DNA from: JAFLCM01 sp964510955
GTDB lineage: Bacteria > Planctomycetota > Phycisphaerae > Phycisphaerales > UBA1924
Length of the DNA stretch: 50,149 bases
Direction: 5' to 3'
Assembly: GCA_964510955.1 (NCBI GenBank)
Contig: CAZEDW010000030.1
Coordinates: 1 to 50,149 of the forward strand
The position numbers and the translations under genes were made by a program. Under the pieces are notes generated by a model. The model saw nothing but the letters and a program-made list of their open reading frames with translations. It did no database searches and was not told the DNA's origin. Below, piece by piece: positions 31,036 through 39,870 of this stretch. Positions within the stretch are counted from its first letter, which is position 1. The number at the start of each line of letters is the position of its first letter.

Positions 31036-34000
31036 TCAGTGGATACCCGGCGGCGGCTCGATCGAGTCGATCCGCTCCAGGGCGCCGAACAGCTTGGCTT
31101 CCTGAAGGGACTCCCATTCCGGAGACGACGCGCCTTTCGGGTCCAGGCGGACAGTGATCCTGTGCTCTGCGCCCGACGGGGGATACGTGAGTGTCGCTTC
31201 CCCCCGAAGCTCGAACCGCGCGAATCCGTTCACCAGAGTCGTGCCGAGCCCCGGCGCAGGACGAGCGACAATCGCCGGTCCTCCCGCTTCCACCCAGAAG
31301 AGCGTGAGGGTTTCGGCGCCCGCAGCGCCGACGGAAGTCTCCCACGAGATCGCCACCGAGCCGGCCTGCACGCTGAGTGCCCCGTGTTTGGTGCTATTAG
31401 AGAACAGTTCCTGGAGCATCATCCCCAGCGGACCGGCCTGGCGCGGTGCGATGGAAAGAGCCGGCCCGGCTCTGGATACGGCCCCGGTACGATCGATCGG
31501 GCACAGCAGCCGGATCAGCTCGCCGAGTTCAACCGGCGACCACCGAGTCTCCGAGAGCAAAGTGTGAACGTCCACCATCCCCGCGATGCGCCGGCGCACC
31601 GCGCGCGAGAACTCTTCGACATGGCTCGCGTTCGCCTCGCAAAGATCGATCATACCGAGCATCCCTGCCAGGTTGTTCTTCACGCGGTGGTCCAGTTCCT
31701 GCAGCAGGAGCCGCTGTGTCTCCAGCGTCCGGCGCAGCTCCAGCGCGGCCTTCGTGCGGGCCGTCACGTCCTCCATGGCGCCAACCAGGCTGATCACCAT
31801 TCCCCTGGAGTCACGCACCGCGTAGCCCCGGTTCCGCACCCAACGGACACCGCCGTCCGGGCGGATGATCCGGTACTCATTCGAATAATCGACCGTGAAG
31901 CCGCCCCGCGCCCACTCTCCGCTCGCGCGCAGCACACGCTCGATGTCATCGGGGTGCAGAAGCCCGCGCCAACCCCCGTCGGACTGCACAATCTCTTCAC
32001 CCTCAACGCCGAGGATCTCTCTCACACCCGGGCTGACGTAGGTCACGCGCCCGTCCTCTACCGGCTCGGCGGTCCAAAACATCGAGTCGATGGTTTCCGC
32101 GAAACGGCGGAACCGCTCCTCGCTGTTCACCAGCGCCCGGACGGTACGCTCGCGGTCGGTGATATCGTCTGCCACTCCCGCCAATCCCACGATAACGCCC
32201 GATTTGTCGCGGATCGCAAACCCCCGATCCAGGACCCATCGCACCTCGCCGGTCGGGAGAACCGTGCGGTAGCGGTTCTCGAACTTCCCAATGCAACCCG
32301 AGGCGTGCCACTCGTCAAGCACCGCTTCCACGTGCTGGAGGTCATCCGGGTGAATCGTCTCCCGCCAGACCCCGGAATCACCGCTCATGCTCTCGGCGGT
32401 CCGACCGAACAGGTTGATGGCGGCGGGGCTTACATAAAGCACCTTGCCGTCGCGGCCCGGCTCCGTGAGCCAGAATGTCCCGTCGATCGCCTCCGTCAGT
32501 TGGCGGAACTTGCGCTCACTCGCCGCCAGTGCCTCCTCGGTCCGCTTCCGAACGGTGATGTCCTCGGTCACGCCGGCGAGCCGCGTCACCCGACCGTCCG
32601 GTCCGCGGATGGCCGAACGCTTCGTCCGCATCCAACGCTCTTCGCCGTCCGGACGGACCAAGCGATACTCGGTGTCCAACTCGCCGGGGTACCCCGCCCC
32701 GGTCCACTCGCAAAACCGGCGCGCAAGCTCGCCGGCGTCTGCTTCGTGGATGAACTCCCTCCAACCCCGAATCGTCCGCGGAACCTGATCGGGCAACACG
32801 CCCAGCAGGCCGGCCGTCGCCGGGCTCTGATACTCGTACTCGAGCGTCGCGGCATCAGCAATCCAGAACTTCTGGTCGATCGCGTGCACCAGTTGACGGA
32901 ACCTTGCCTCGCTCGCCTCCAGCGCCGCCGCGGCCTCGTGTCGCTCGGTGACGTCTTCGGCGATTCCGCCCACGCGGCGCAGAACGCCGTCGGGCTCCGG
33001 CATCGCGAACGCCCTGTTCCGCCACCAGCGGACGCGTCCGTCCGGCAGCACGACCCGGTGCTCCACCTCGATCGGGCCTTTGGCACCGGAGTGGATCCAG
33101 GTCTCGTATTCCTGGACCAGCTTCCCGAGATCGTCCGGGTGCACGAGCTTGCGATACTCAACGACATCGCGCGGAAGTCTCGCCGGATCCAGACCCATCA
33201 ACCGCTGAGTGCCCGGGCTGAAGTACATGTACTCGCCGGTCTCGACCGATCGGATCCAGAAGCTCGCGTCGACGGCCTCTGCGAACTGCCGGAACCGCTC
33301 CTCGCTGGTCCGCAGCGCTTGCTCGGCCTCGCGCATGTCCGTGATGTCGCGCTGAACACCTACAAACATCCGCACCTTGCCGTCTTCACCAAGGATCGGG
33401 CGCGACCGGCAGTTGACCCAGCGGGTGCTGCCGTCTGGCCGTACCACGCGGAAATCGTTGTCGAGAATCGTGCCGACAGGGTCCGCAGCCCGGCGCCCGC
33501 ACTTGAGCCGCAAGCGCTCGCGATCCTCCGGGTGCACCCACGAGAGCAGCGTCTCCAGCGCGTAGCCCTGGCACTCGCTTCGCTTGTGCCCCCACAAAGG
33601 CTCGAACGCAGGGCTGACGTAGCGGAACGTCCAGCCGTCGGCCTCGGCGATCCAGAACACATCTCCCAAGTTCTCGGCCATCAGCCGGAGCCGCTCTTCG
33701 CTTTCACGGAGCTGGCGCTCTGCCTCGCGCCGCTCGGTGTTGTCCCGCGCCACGCACAGAATCCGGTCGGCAACTCCCTGGTTGTTTCGCAGAGCGACCG
33801 CGTGCTGCTCCATCCAGCGGCGGGCGCCGTGAATGCCGATCGTCTCAAACTCGTGGCGTACCTGCTCGCCCGCCAGGCACCGCCGCAGGCCCTCGCGATA
33901 CTCGTCCTGATACTCAGGGCTGATGAACCCGAGCACGCTGCGCCCGATCACACCCTCGCCCGATGCCGCCTCAACGACCCGCAGACCCGAGGCGTTGATG

Positions 34001-36030
34001 TCGAGCACGACCCCATCGGCGTCCAGCACCTTCACACACTCGGGTTCTGAGTCCACGATCGCCCGGAGCCTGGCCTCGCTGCTCCGAAGAGACGCTTCCG
34101 CGGCCCGCTGCTGGGTCACTTCGCTCATCGCCCCCACCATCCGCACCGGCTTGCCCGACGCGTCGCGAACAATCGTCGCCCGATCGATGAACACGCCGAA
34201 CGAGCCGTCGCGGAGCCTGTGCCGGTACTCCGCGGTCCACCGGGTCGCCCCCGTAGAAAGCGCCGCGTCAAGACTTGTCTTGACCACGGGCATGTCCTCG
34301 GGGTGGAGGGCCGCGATGAAATCCGCCACCGGGTGCGACTCGGTGAACGTCGATTCCGGAAGTCGTTCGTCGAAACCGCTCTTCCGCACCGTGTCGGTCA
34401 GAATATTCCAGTCGTAAATCGTTTCAGAAACGGCCTGCGCGGCAAGACGGTACCGCTCCTCGCTCACCCGCAGCCGTTCCTCCGCCAGCTTCCGCTCCGT
34501 GATGTCCTGCACCACCCCCACCACCCGGCGGGCACGCCCGTTCGCGTCGGGCAGCGCGGCGCACTGCGTGCTCATCCAACGCTCGCCGCGCGGCGTCTGG
34601 ATTCGGTATTCCGCAGCCGCGTGCGCAGACCCCGCCACCACCGCGGCGACGGCGGCAACGGCCGAAGCGCGGTCGTCGGGGTGAATAAGAGCCAAGCGGC
34701 GCGAGATCGGGACCGGGGGCGCGTCCGGATCGAGGCCACAAATCTCCGCAGCCTGGCGGGAATATCTCAACTGAGGGTCGGGACCGATCTCCGCCTCCCA
34801 GGACCCCATGCGCGCGGCGTCGAGCGAGAGCTGCAGGCGGATCGCGTCTTCACGGCTGCCCTCCTCCAGTGCTCGCCGACGACGACGCTGAACCACCAGC
34901 CCCCAGATGGCGAGGCTCTGACCCGCGGCGATCAAGACAACCCCGACCAGCCCCCACGACTTGAGCTCGTCCTGGTAGCGAGAAAAAAAGGTCTCGGGCC
35001 GCGAGAGGATGATCGCGTCCGACGCCGCGGCTCTTTCGCTGAGGTTCAATCGACGGAGCTCGCGCCAGTCGAGCATCGGGACCCACTTGGCCGCGACAGG
35101 GGGCACCGACGCGACAGTCTCGCCGTGGAGAATCCGCAGCGCCATGGCCGCTGCCTGCTTCCCCATCGCCGTGCCGCTGATAACCCTGCCCCCTACCGCG
35201 CCCATTCCCACAAACGACTCGTAGACCGTATAGATGCTGTGACTGAGCCGTTCAGGACGCGTCAGAAACTCCTCCGCCTGCATGACACGCCCGTGCTCAG
35301 AGGCGGAACTGACCGCGAGCATGAGCACCGCGCCCGACGGCGGCGGCGGGGTGGCTCGAACCTGATCGAGCAGCTCTTCCGCGTCCGGGGTATCCGTCCA
35401 CCGGATGCGGATGCGCTGGCCAAAGTCCTTCAGGCCCTCGCGTGCAATCGCGGTCATGCGTTCGCCGTACCCCGTTTTCGATGAAACTACCAGCAACTCC
35501 TTGAGCTCGGGCTGGATCTCGGTAATCAGGTCCACAGTCGGGCGCACGTTCATGACCTCGCGAACGCCCGTAATCCGTTGCGCAAAGCCGGATGGGATCT
35601 CGAAGTCCAGATGCAGCCCGCTGTACACCACCGGCACCCTGCCGAAATACCTTCCAAGGTAAGAGGTCCAGTACCTCACAGCCGCGGTATCAACGAGTAC
35701 CACAAGGTCATACCGGACCTCAAGGTGACGCGAGATCACCGCCTTCGTGAGTTGATCATCCCGCTCCCCACCCCAATCATCGGGCAGTGGCAGATACTCG
35801 GGGGTGACTTCAAGGTACCCCGGGAGCGCGGCGCGAAGCTCAGATTCGATCGCCAGCCGCTGCAGGCGCGCCTCCGGCCCCTCAACCGCGCGCCCGGCGA
35901 TCATCAGCACCCAGGTTTTCGGTTCAGCACCGTCGGCCGCCGGAACGCCGGCCGCGGGGGCGCTCGCCGAGACCAGCCCCAGCCACTGAACGGCAGCCAC
36001 CCGCAGCACGCAGACCATGCCGGCGCGCAT
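31036..36030 (-). CDS. Giant hybrid sensor: periplasmic binding domain, eight PAS, HWE/HisKA_2-type histidine kinase
   Basis: The product is about 1664 aa. After a signal peptide, residues about 35-375 resemble the ABC substrate-binding domain fused to sensor kinases (VYSGLHLDF, MGAVGGRVISGTAMGKQAA, ALRILHGE, DWRELRRLNL). A membrane helix (about 380-403) leads to eight PAS domains in a row, each ending in a PAC-like (VG/LAG)..(E/D)DITER segment. The last five, whose starts read like SEERFRQFAEAVDASFW, are close to each other and probably arose by duplication. The kinase end has LLQELDHRVKNNLAGML with the phospho-His, LQELFSNSTKHGALS (N box) and FWVEAGGPA, the HWE/HisKA_2 pattern. No receiver domain or response regulator is nearby. 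The start is uncertain: ATG 36030 begins the signal peptide; the frame is open to ATG 36162 next to serC. Confidence 0.83.
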   Translation of the reverse strand: MRAGMVCVLRVAAVQWLGLVSASAPAAGVPAADGAEPKTWVLMIAGRAVEGPEARLQRLAIESELRAALPGYLEVTPEYLPLPDDWGGERDDQLTKAVISRHLEVRYDLVVLVDTAAVRYWTSYLGRYFGRVPVVYSGLHLDFEIPSGFAQRITGVREVMNVRPTVDLITEIQPELKELLVVSSKTGYGERMTAIAREGLKDFGQRIRIRWTDTPDAEELLDQVRATPPPPSGAVLMLAVSSASEHGRVMQAEEFLTRPERLSHSIYTVYESFVGMGAVGGRVISGTAMGKQAAAMALRILHGETVASVPPVAAKWVPMLDWRELRRLNLSERAAASDAIILSRPETFFSRYQDELKSWGLVGVVLIAAGQSLAIWGLVVQRRRRRALEEGSREDAIRLQLSLDAARMGSWEAEIGPDPQLRYSRQAAEICGLDPDAPPVPISRRLALIHPDDRASAVAAVAAVVAGSAHAAAEYRIQTPRGERWMSTQCAALPDANGRARRVVGVVQDITERKLAEERLRVSEERYRLAAQAVSETIYDWNILTDTVRKSGFDERLPESTFTESHPVADFIAALHPEDMPVVKTSLDAALSTGATRWTAEYRHRLRDGSFGVFIDRATIVRDASGKPVRMVGAMSEVTQQRAAEASLRSSEARLRAIVDSEPECVKVLDADGVVLDINASGLRVVEAASGEGVIGRSVLGFISPEYQDEYREGLRRCLAGEQVRHEFETIGIHGARRWMEQHAVALRNNQGVADRILCVARDNTERREAERQLRESEERLRLMAENLGDVFWIAEADGWTFRYVSPAFEPLWGHKRSECQGYALETLLSWVHPEDRERLRLKCGRRAADPVGTILDNDFRVVRPDGSTRWVNCRSRPILGEDGKVRMFVGVQRDITDMREAEQALRTSEERFRQFAEAVDASFWIRSVETGEYMYFSPGTQRLMGLDPARLPRDVVEYRKLVHPDDLGKLVQEYETWIHSGAKGPIEVEHRVVLPDGRVRWWRNRAFAMPEPDGVLRRVGGIAEDVTERHEAAAALEASEARFRQLVHAIDQKFWIADAATLEYEYQSPATAGLLGVLPDQVPRTIRGWREFIHEADAGELARRFCEWTGAGYPGELDTEYRLVRPDGEERWMRTKRSAIRGPDGRVTRLAGVTEDITVRKRTEEALAASERKFRQLTEAIDGTFWLTEPGRDGKVLYVSPAAINLFGRTAESMSGDSGVWRETIHPDDLQHVEAVLDEWHASGCIGKFENRYRTVLPTGEVRWVLDRGFAIRDKSGVIVGLAGVADDITDRERTVRALVNSEERFRRFAETIDSMFWTAEPVEDGRVTYVSPGVREILGVEGEEIVQSDGGWRGLLHPDDIERVLRASGEWARGGFTVDYSNEYRIIRPDGGVRWVRNRGYAVRDSRGMVISLVGAMEDVTARTKAALELRRTLETQRLLLQELDHRVKNNLAGMLGMIDLCEANASHVEEFSRAVRRRIAGMVDVHTLLSETRWSPVELGELIRLLCPIDRTGAVSRAGPALSIAPRQAGPLGMMLQELFSNSTKHGALSVQAGSVAISWETSVGAAGAETLTLFWVEAGGPAIVARPAPGLGTTLVNGFARFELRGEATLTYPPSGAEHRITVRLDPKGASSPEWESLQEAKLFGALERIDSIEPPPGIH

Positions 36031-36167
36031 CGTCGCCGCGCCGCGGGAAGCAGCCGTACGGATCGGCGTAAGCCCATGAAAACAGTCCTTCGAGGCGCGC
36101 ATGACCAACTCGGAGCAGCGCGGCCGCAAGACCATTCGGCCGTGCGCCCGCCGTTCCCGCATGGAGT

Positions 36168-37331
36168 CTAACGCGCCGACCGATTCCGGGTCTCAAAGTC
36201 CTTCATAAATCCCACCAGCGCCTGCGCCCCCTCGATCGGCATCGAGTTGTACAGGCTCGCCCGCATCCCGCCCGTCGAGCGGTGCCCCGCCAGGGCATCG
36301 AGCCCGCGTTTCTCGGCCTCGGCGCAGAACTGCTTGTCCAGCTCGGGCGTCGGGCAGCGGAACAGGATGTTCATGAACGAGCGGTCTTCCTTGCGGGCCG
36401 GGGCCTTGTAGAACGAGGAAGCGTCGAGGCAGTCGTAGACCATGCCGGCCTTGGCCCGGTTGAGCTGCTCCATCCCCTTCAGGCCACCCTGCCGCTTGAT
36501 CCACTTGACCATCTGGCCCACGAGATAGATGCCGAAAGTGGCAGGTGTGTTCGGGCGGCTCTGGTCCTTGTCAAACGTGCGGTACTGCAGGAGCCACGGC
36601 AGGTCCTTGTGCCCCTTCTCGATGAAGTCGCGCCGCGCGATCACGATCACCGTGCCCGCCGGGCCGAGGTTCTTCTGCGCGCCGGCGTAGTACAGCGCGT
36701 ACTTGCGCACGTCGAGCGGCTTCCAGAACATGTCGCTGCACGCGTCCACCACCAGCTCCACGCCCGGCGGTGGCGTGGGGTCCTGGTGGAACTGGATGCC
36801 GTACACTGTGCTGTTGCTCTCGAAGTAGCAGTACTTCGCCTTGGGCGAGTACTTCACTTCGCTCCCCTTGGGCACGTGGTCGTAGTTGGTTGACGACGTA
36901 TCGCCGCAGATGTTGATCTTGCCAAAGAGCTTCGCCTCGCGGATCGCCTTGTGCGACCACTCACCCGTGTCGAAGTAGTCCGCCTCGTCGGACTTGTCCT
37001 TGGCCAGGAAGTTCATCGGGATGGTGTGGAACTGGCTGGAAGCCCCGCCCTGCATGAACAGCACGGCGTAGTCGCTCGGGATATTCCCAACCTCGCGGAT
37101 GTCGGCCTCGGCCTCGGCGAGCACCCGGTCGAACGTGCCGCGCCGGTGGCTGTGCTCCAAGATGCCCACGCCGGTGTTGAAGATGTCCCAGATGTCCTTC
37201 TGGGCCTGCTTCAGCACTTCCTCCGGGAGCGCACCGGGGCCGGCGGAATAGTTGAAGCAGCGTCCGCTGGCTGAAGGGCGGGCGATGATTGTGGGAGAAG
37301 CCGGGGCGGGTTTAGGGGTGAGGGTGGTCAT
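36168..37331 (-). CDS. serC: Phosphoserine aminotransferase
   Basis: This is a 387-aa class V PLP aminotransferase that makes phosphoserine from phosphohydroxypyruvate and glutamate; it also serves pyridoxal phosphate synthesis in some bacteria. Blocks: CFNYSAGPGALPEEVLKQAQ, ILEHSHRRGTF, LFMQGGASSQFHTIPMNFL, DYFDTGEWSHKAIREA, ELVVDACSDMFWKPLDV, and YYAGAQKNLGPAGTVIVI with the PLP lysine; GHRSTGGMRASLYNSMP closes the fold. The ATG at 37331 is preferred over GTG 37355, which would overlap the transcript start predicted from TACACT (37357-37362). Its stop codon lies 5 nt from the upstream end of the histidine kinase frame. A DUF1015 gene, a common companion of serine genes, lies upstream. Confidence 0.93.
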   Translation of the reverse strand: MTTLTPKPAPASPTIIARPSASGRCFNYSAGPGALPEEVLKQAQKDIWDIFNTGVGILEHSHRRGTFDRVLAEAEADIREVGNIPSDYAVLFMQGGASSQFHTIPMNFLAKDKSDEADYFDTGEWSHKAIREAKLFGKINICGDTSSTNYDHVPKGSEVKYSPKAKYCYFESNSTVYGIQFHQDPTPPPGVELVVDACSDMFWKPLDVRKYALYYAGAQKNLGPAGTVIVIARRDFIEKGHKDLPWLLQYRTFDKDQSRPNTPATFGIYLVGQMVKWIKRQGGLKGMEQLNRAKAGMVYDCLDASSFYKAPARKEDRSFMNILFRCPTPELDKQFCAEAEKRGLDALAGHRSTGGMRASLYNSMPIEGAQALVGFMKDFETRNRSAR

Positions 37332-37356
37332 GGAAGGGCCCTGCTGGGTTGGCACA

Positions 37357-37362
37357 AGTGTA
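37357..37362 (-). promoter_or_regulatory. -10-like element TACACT before serC
   Basis: TACACT on the minus strand would start transcription near 37350, about 20 nt before the serC ATG. It argues against the GTG at 37355 as start. Confidence 0.4.
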
Positions 37363-37431
37363 GGAACAGAGCGTCAACGCCCGCGAATCTGGCATCGAAT
37401 CGGCAACCACGGCATCGTCAATCGCCGGGCG

Positions 37432-38694
37432 CTACTCCAGCACATTCACCAGCAGCCCGCTCCGCAGCTTGGGCTCGAACCACGTCGACTTCGGCGGCAT
37501 GATCGCCCCCGCGTCGGCAATTGCGATCAACTGCTCGATCCGCACCGGGTGCATGCAGAACGCCGCCGCCGTCTCGCCCGAGTCCACGCGCCGCTCGAGC
37601 TCCGCCGGCCCGCGGATGCCGCCGACGAAGTCGATCCGCTTGTCGGTGCGGATGTCGCCGATGCCGAAGATCGGCCCCAGCACCCGCTCGGCGAGCATCT
37701 CGTAGTCAAGGCTGGCGATGGGGTCATCCGTCGGGATCGACGCCGCGGGCAGCGTAACCCTGTGCCAGCCGTGCGCCCGCCCCAGGTACACGCAGAAGCT
37801 CCCGCTCGCGCCCGGCTCGGGCGACCGCGCCGGCTCGACGCGCCCAACCCCCGCCAGACGCTCCAGCACCTGAGCCGGCGCCAACCCGTTGAGGTCCTTC
37901 ACCAGCCGGTGATACGGCAGGATCGTCAGCTCCGACGCCGGGAACAGCACGGCCATGAACCAGTTGTAACCCTCGTTCCCCGTGTGACGCGGGTTGGCGG
38001 CGCGGCGTTCCGCCCCCGCGCGGGCAGCCGCCGCGGTGCGGTGGTGACCGTCCGCGACATACGCCGCGGGCAGCGCGCCGAACGCGCGAACGTAGGCGTC
38101 GGCCGCGGCGCACCTCCACACGGTGTGCCGCACCCCGTCGGGCGCGGTGAAGTCGTACAGAGGCTTTGCTCCCCCGCCGCTGTCCCGCGCGATCAGCGCC
38201 GCGATCTCCGCACGGTCCTTGAACAGGAAAAACACCGGCTCGGCGTTGGCGTTCAGCTCCAGCACATGGCGCGTCCGGTCGTCCTCCTTGTCCTTGCGCG
38301 TCTTCTCGTGCTTCTTGATGAGCCCGCGCTCATAGTCATCGATGTGGCAGCACGCCACCACACCGGTCTGGCTCACCTTCTTCCCCAGAAGCGTCGCCTC
38401 CTGGCGGTACAGGTAGACCGCCTCACTCGCCTCGCGCTGGAGCGTGCCCTCGCGCTGGAACCGCTTGAAGTTCGCCGCCGCGGCGCGGTACACCGCGTCG
38501 TCGTGCGGGTCCGTCGAAACCGGCAGGTCGATCTCCGGCCTGATGACGTGCATGAACGATCGCGGTTTGCCCGCCGCCAGGCCCCGCGCCTCGGCGGTGT
38601 TGACCACGTCATACGGCACGCACGCCACTTCCGCCGCACAATCGGGCGGGTCAGCCGGCGGACGAAGGGCACGGAGAGGCTTGATTCGGAGCAT
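37432..38694 (-). CDS. DUF1015 family protein
   Basis: This is a 420-aa protein of the DUF1015 family. Typical blocks are PLRALRPP with VACVPYDVVNTAEAR at the N-terminus, FMHVIRPEIDLP, VYLYRQE, ARHVLEL-like TRHVLELNANAEPV, AYVADGHHRTAAAARA with the conserved DGHHR motif, NWFMAVLFPASELTILPYHRLV, and FCMHPVRIEQLIAIADAGAIMPPKSTWFEPKLRSGL at the end. The family has no established reaction. It is often encoded next to serA/serC, as here beside serC, which hints at a role near serine metabolism. The start has TACCCT 6 nt upstream and no ribosome binding site; a longer frame to 38721 is less likely. Confidence 0.85.
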   Translation of the reverse strand: MLRIKPLRALRPPADPPDCAAEVACVPYDVVNTAEARGLAAGKPRSFMHVIRPEIDLPVSTDPHDDAVYRAAAANFKRFQREGTLQREASEAVYLYRQEATLLGKKVSQTGVVACCHIDDYERGLIKKHEKTRKDKEDDRTRHVLELNANAEPVFFLFKDRAEIAALIARDSGGGAKPLYDFTAPDGVRHTVWRCAAADAYVRAFGALPAAYVADGHHRTAAAARAGAERRAANPRHTGNEGYNWFMAVLFPASELTILPYHRLVKDLNGLAPAQVLERLAGVGRVEPARSPEPGASGSFCVYLGRAHGWHRVTLPAASIPTDDPIASLDYEMLAERVLGPIFGIGDIRTDKRIDFVGGIRGPAELERRVDSGETAAAFCMHPVRIEQLIAIADAGAIMPPKSTWFEPKLRSGLLVNVLE

Positions 38695-38700
38695 GGCGGC

Positions 38701-38706
38701 AGGGTA
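38701..38706 (-). promoter_or_regulatory. -10-like element TACCCT, leaderless type
   Basis: TACCCT on the minus strand ends 6 nt before the ATG at 38694. There is no ribosome binding site. Confidence 0.5.
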
Positions 38707-38804
38707 GCAGCGCAGCTTCACGCTACGAACCTCTCAGAACTGCAACGCTTCCGGCTGTTCAACCGTATCTACTCGCAACGGCAAGTCCACACGGAGCCCC
38801 CCCG

Positions 38805-39839
38805 ATGCGCCTCAAGCTCTGCACCCGCGCGGCCGTCAAGCGCATCGCCATCGCATCCGCCACCCTGACCGCGCTCACCATCGGCGCCTGCACCTGGATG
38901 ACGAGCATGCCCGGCCCGCGTTTCTCGGGGCCGCTCCCCCCCGCCACCGAATCGCAAGCAGCGCTCGCCGCCAGCCTCCGCGCCGACGTCGAGCGGCTCG
39001 CCTCGGGCGTCGGCACGCGCAGCCTGATGAATCCAAGGAAGCGGGGCGAAGTCGTCGCCTGGCTGATGGACCAACTGACCGCCGCCGGCTACCAGCACAT
39101 CGAAGAGGTCTGGAACGATGCTGACGAGTCCCCAACACCCACGCTTGAAGTGACCGTCCCCGGCACATCTCTCGCCGATCAAATCACCGTCATCGGCGCC
39201 CACTACGACAGCTACTACCTCACCCCCGGCGCCGACGACAACGCCACCGGCGTCGCCGGCACGCTCGAGCTCGCCCGCCGTTTCGCGCACTCCCCCTGCC
39301 CGCGCACCATCCGCTTCCTGTTCTTCCAGGGCGAGGAGCCGCCGGCGTTTCAGACACCCCAGATGGGCTCGTGGCATTACGCCAAACGCTGCCGCGCACG
39401 CAACGACAACATCGTCGCCATGCTCGCGCTGGAATCCATCGGCTATTACGACACCCGGCGCGGCAGCCAGTCCTACCCCTTCCCGTTCAGCCTCGTCTAC
39501 CCCAGCACCGGCGACTTCATCGCCTTCATCGGCAACACCACCGCCCGCCCCCTGGTGCGCCGAACGGTCCGCGTCTTCCGCGAAAACACCCGCTTCCCCA
39601 GCGAGGGCGCCGCGGTCCCCGGCGACATCGCCGGCGTCGGCTGGTCAGACCACTGGTCGTTCTGGCAGGAGGGGTACGTCGCCGCGATGGTGAGCGGCAC
39701 GGCCACCTTCCGGAACCCCAACTACCACCAGCCGACCGATACCCCCGACACGCTGGACTATGACCGACTGAGCCGCGTGATTCAGGGCCTCGAACCGGTC
39801 GTTCGAGACCTCGCCACGACGCCCGATCTGGGCTGGTAA
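38805..39839 (+). CDS. M28 family zinc peptidase, probable lipoprotein
   Basis: This is a 344-aa M28 peptidase. Two-zinc ligands appear in family order: GAHYDSYY (His), GADDNATGVAGTLELAR (bridging Asp), FFQGEEPP (catalytic Glu and ligand Glu), MLALESIGYY and NPNYHQPTDTPDTLDYD (last His). It belongs with aminopeptidase Y/Ap1-like M28 enzymes, which release N-terminal residues from peptides. The N-terminus has a hydrophobic stretch ending in a lipobox-like TIGAC (Cys about 29), so it is probably an exported lipoprotein. It is divergent from the DUF1015 gene and is followed, 31 nt later, by another M28 enzyme with its own -10 element. Confidence 0.85.
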   Translation: MRLKLCTRAAVKRIAIASATLTALTIGACTWMTSMPGPRFSGPLPPATESQAALAASLRADVERLASGVGTRSLMNPRKRGEVVAWLMDQLTAAGYQHIEEVWNDADESPTPTLEVTVPGTSLADQITVIGAHYDSYYLTPGADDNATGVAGTLELARRFAHSPCPRTIRFLFFQGEEPPAFQTPQMGSWHYAKRCRARNDNIVAMLALESIGYYDTRRGSQSYPFPFSLVYPSTGDFIAFIGNTTARPLVRRTVRVFRENTRFPSEGAAVPGDIAGVGWSDHWSFWQEGYVAAMVSGTATFRNPNYHQPTDTPDTLDYDRLSRVIQGLEPVVRDLATTPDLGW

Positions 39840-39858
39840 ATTCGGGCGTGCGCTCCGC

Positions 39859-39864
39859 TATCCT
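39859..39864 (+). promoter_or_regulatory. -10-like element TATCCT, leaderless type
   Basis: TATCCT ends 6 nt before the ATG at 39871. The intervening bases are all C, so there is no ribosome binding site. Confidence 0.5.
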
Positions 39865-39870
39865 CCCCCC

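Noticed and set aside
29504..31345. Minus-strand extension of the coiled-coil gene to 1360 aa
   Set aside because: The extra 614 residues are antisense to the clearly coding mqnE; the coiled-coil gene has a good start at 29503.
30868..34050. Plus-strand open frame of 1060 codons
   Set aside because: It runs antisense to the histidine kinase, whose PAS and kinase motifs are unmistakable. The frame is open only because of GC-rich codon use.
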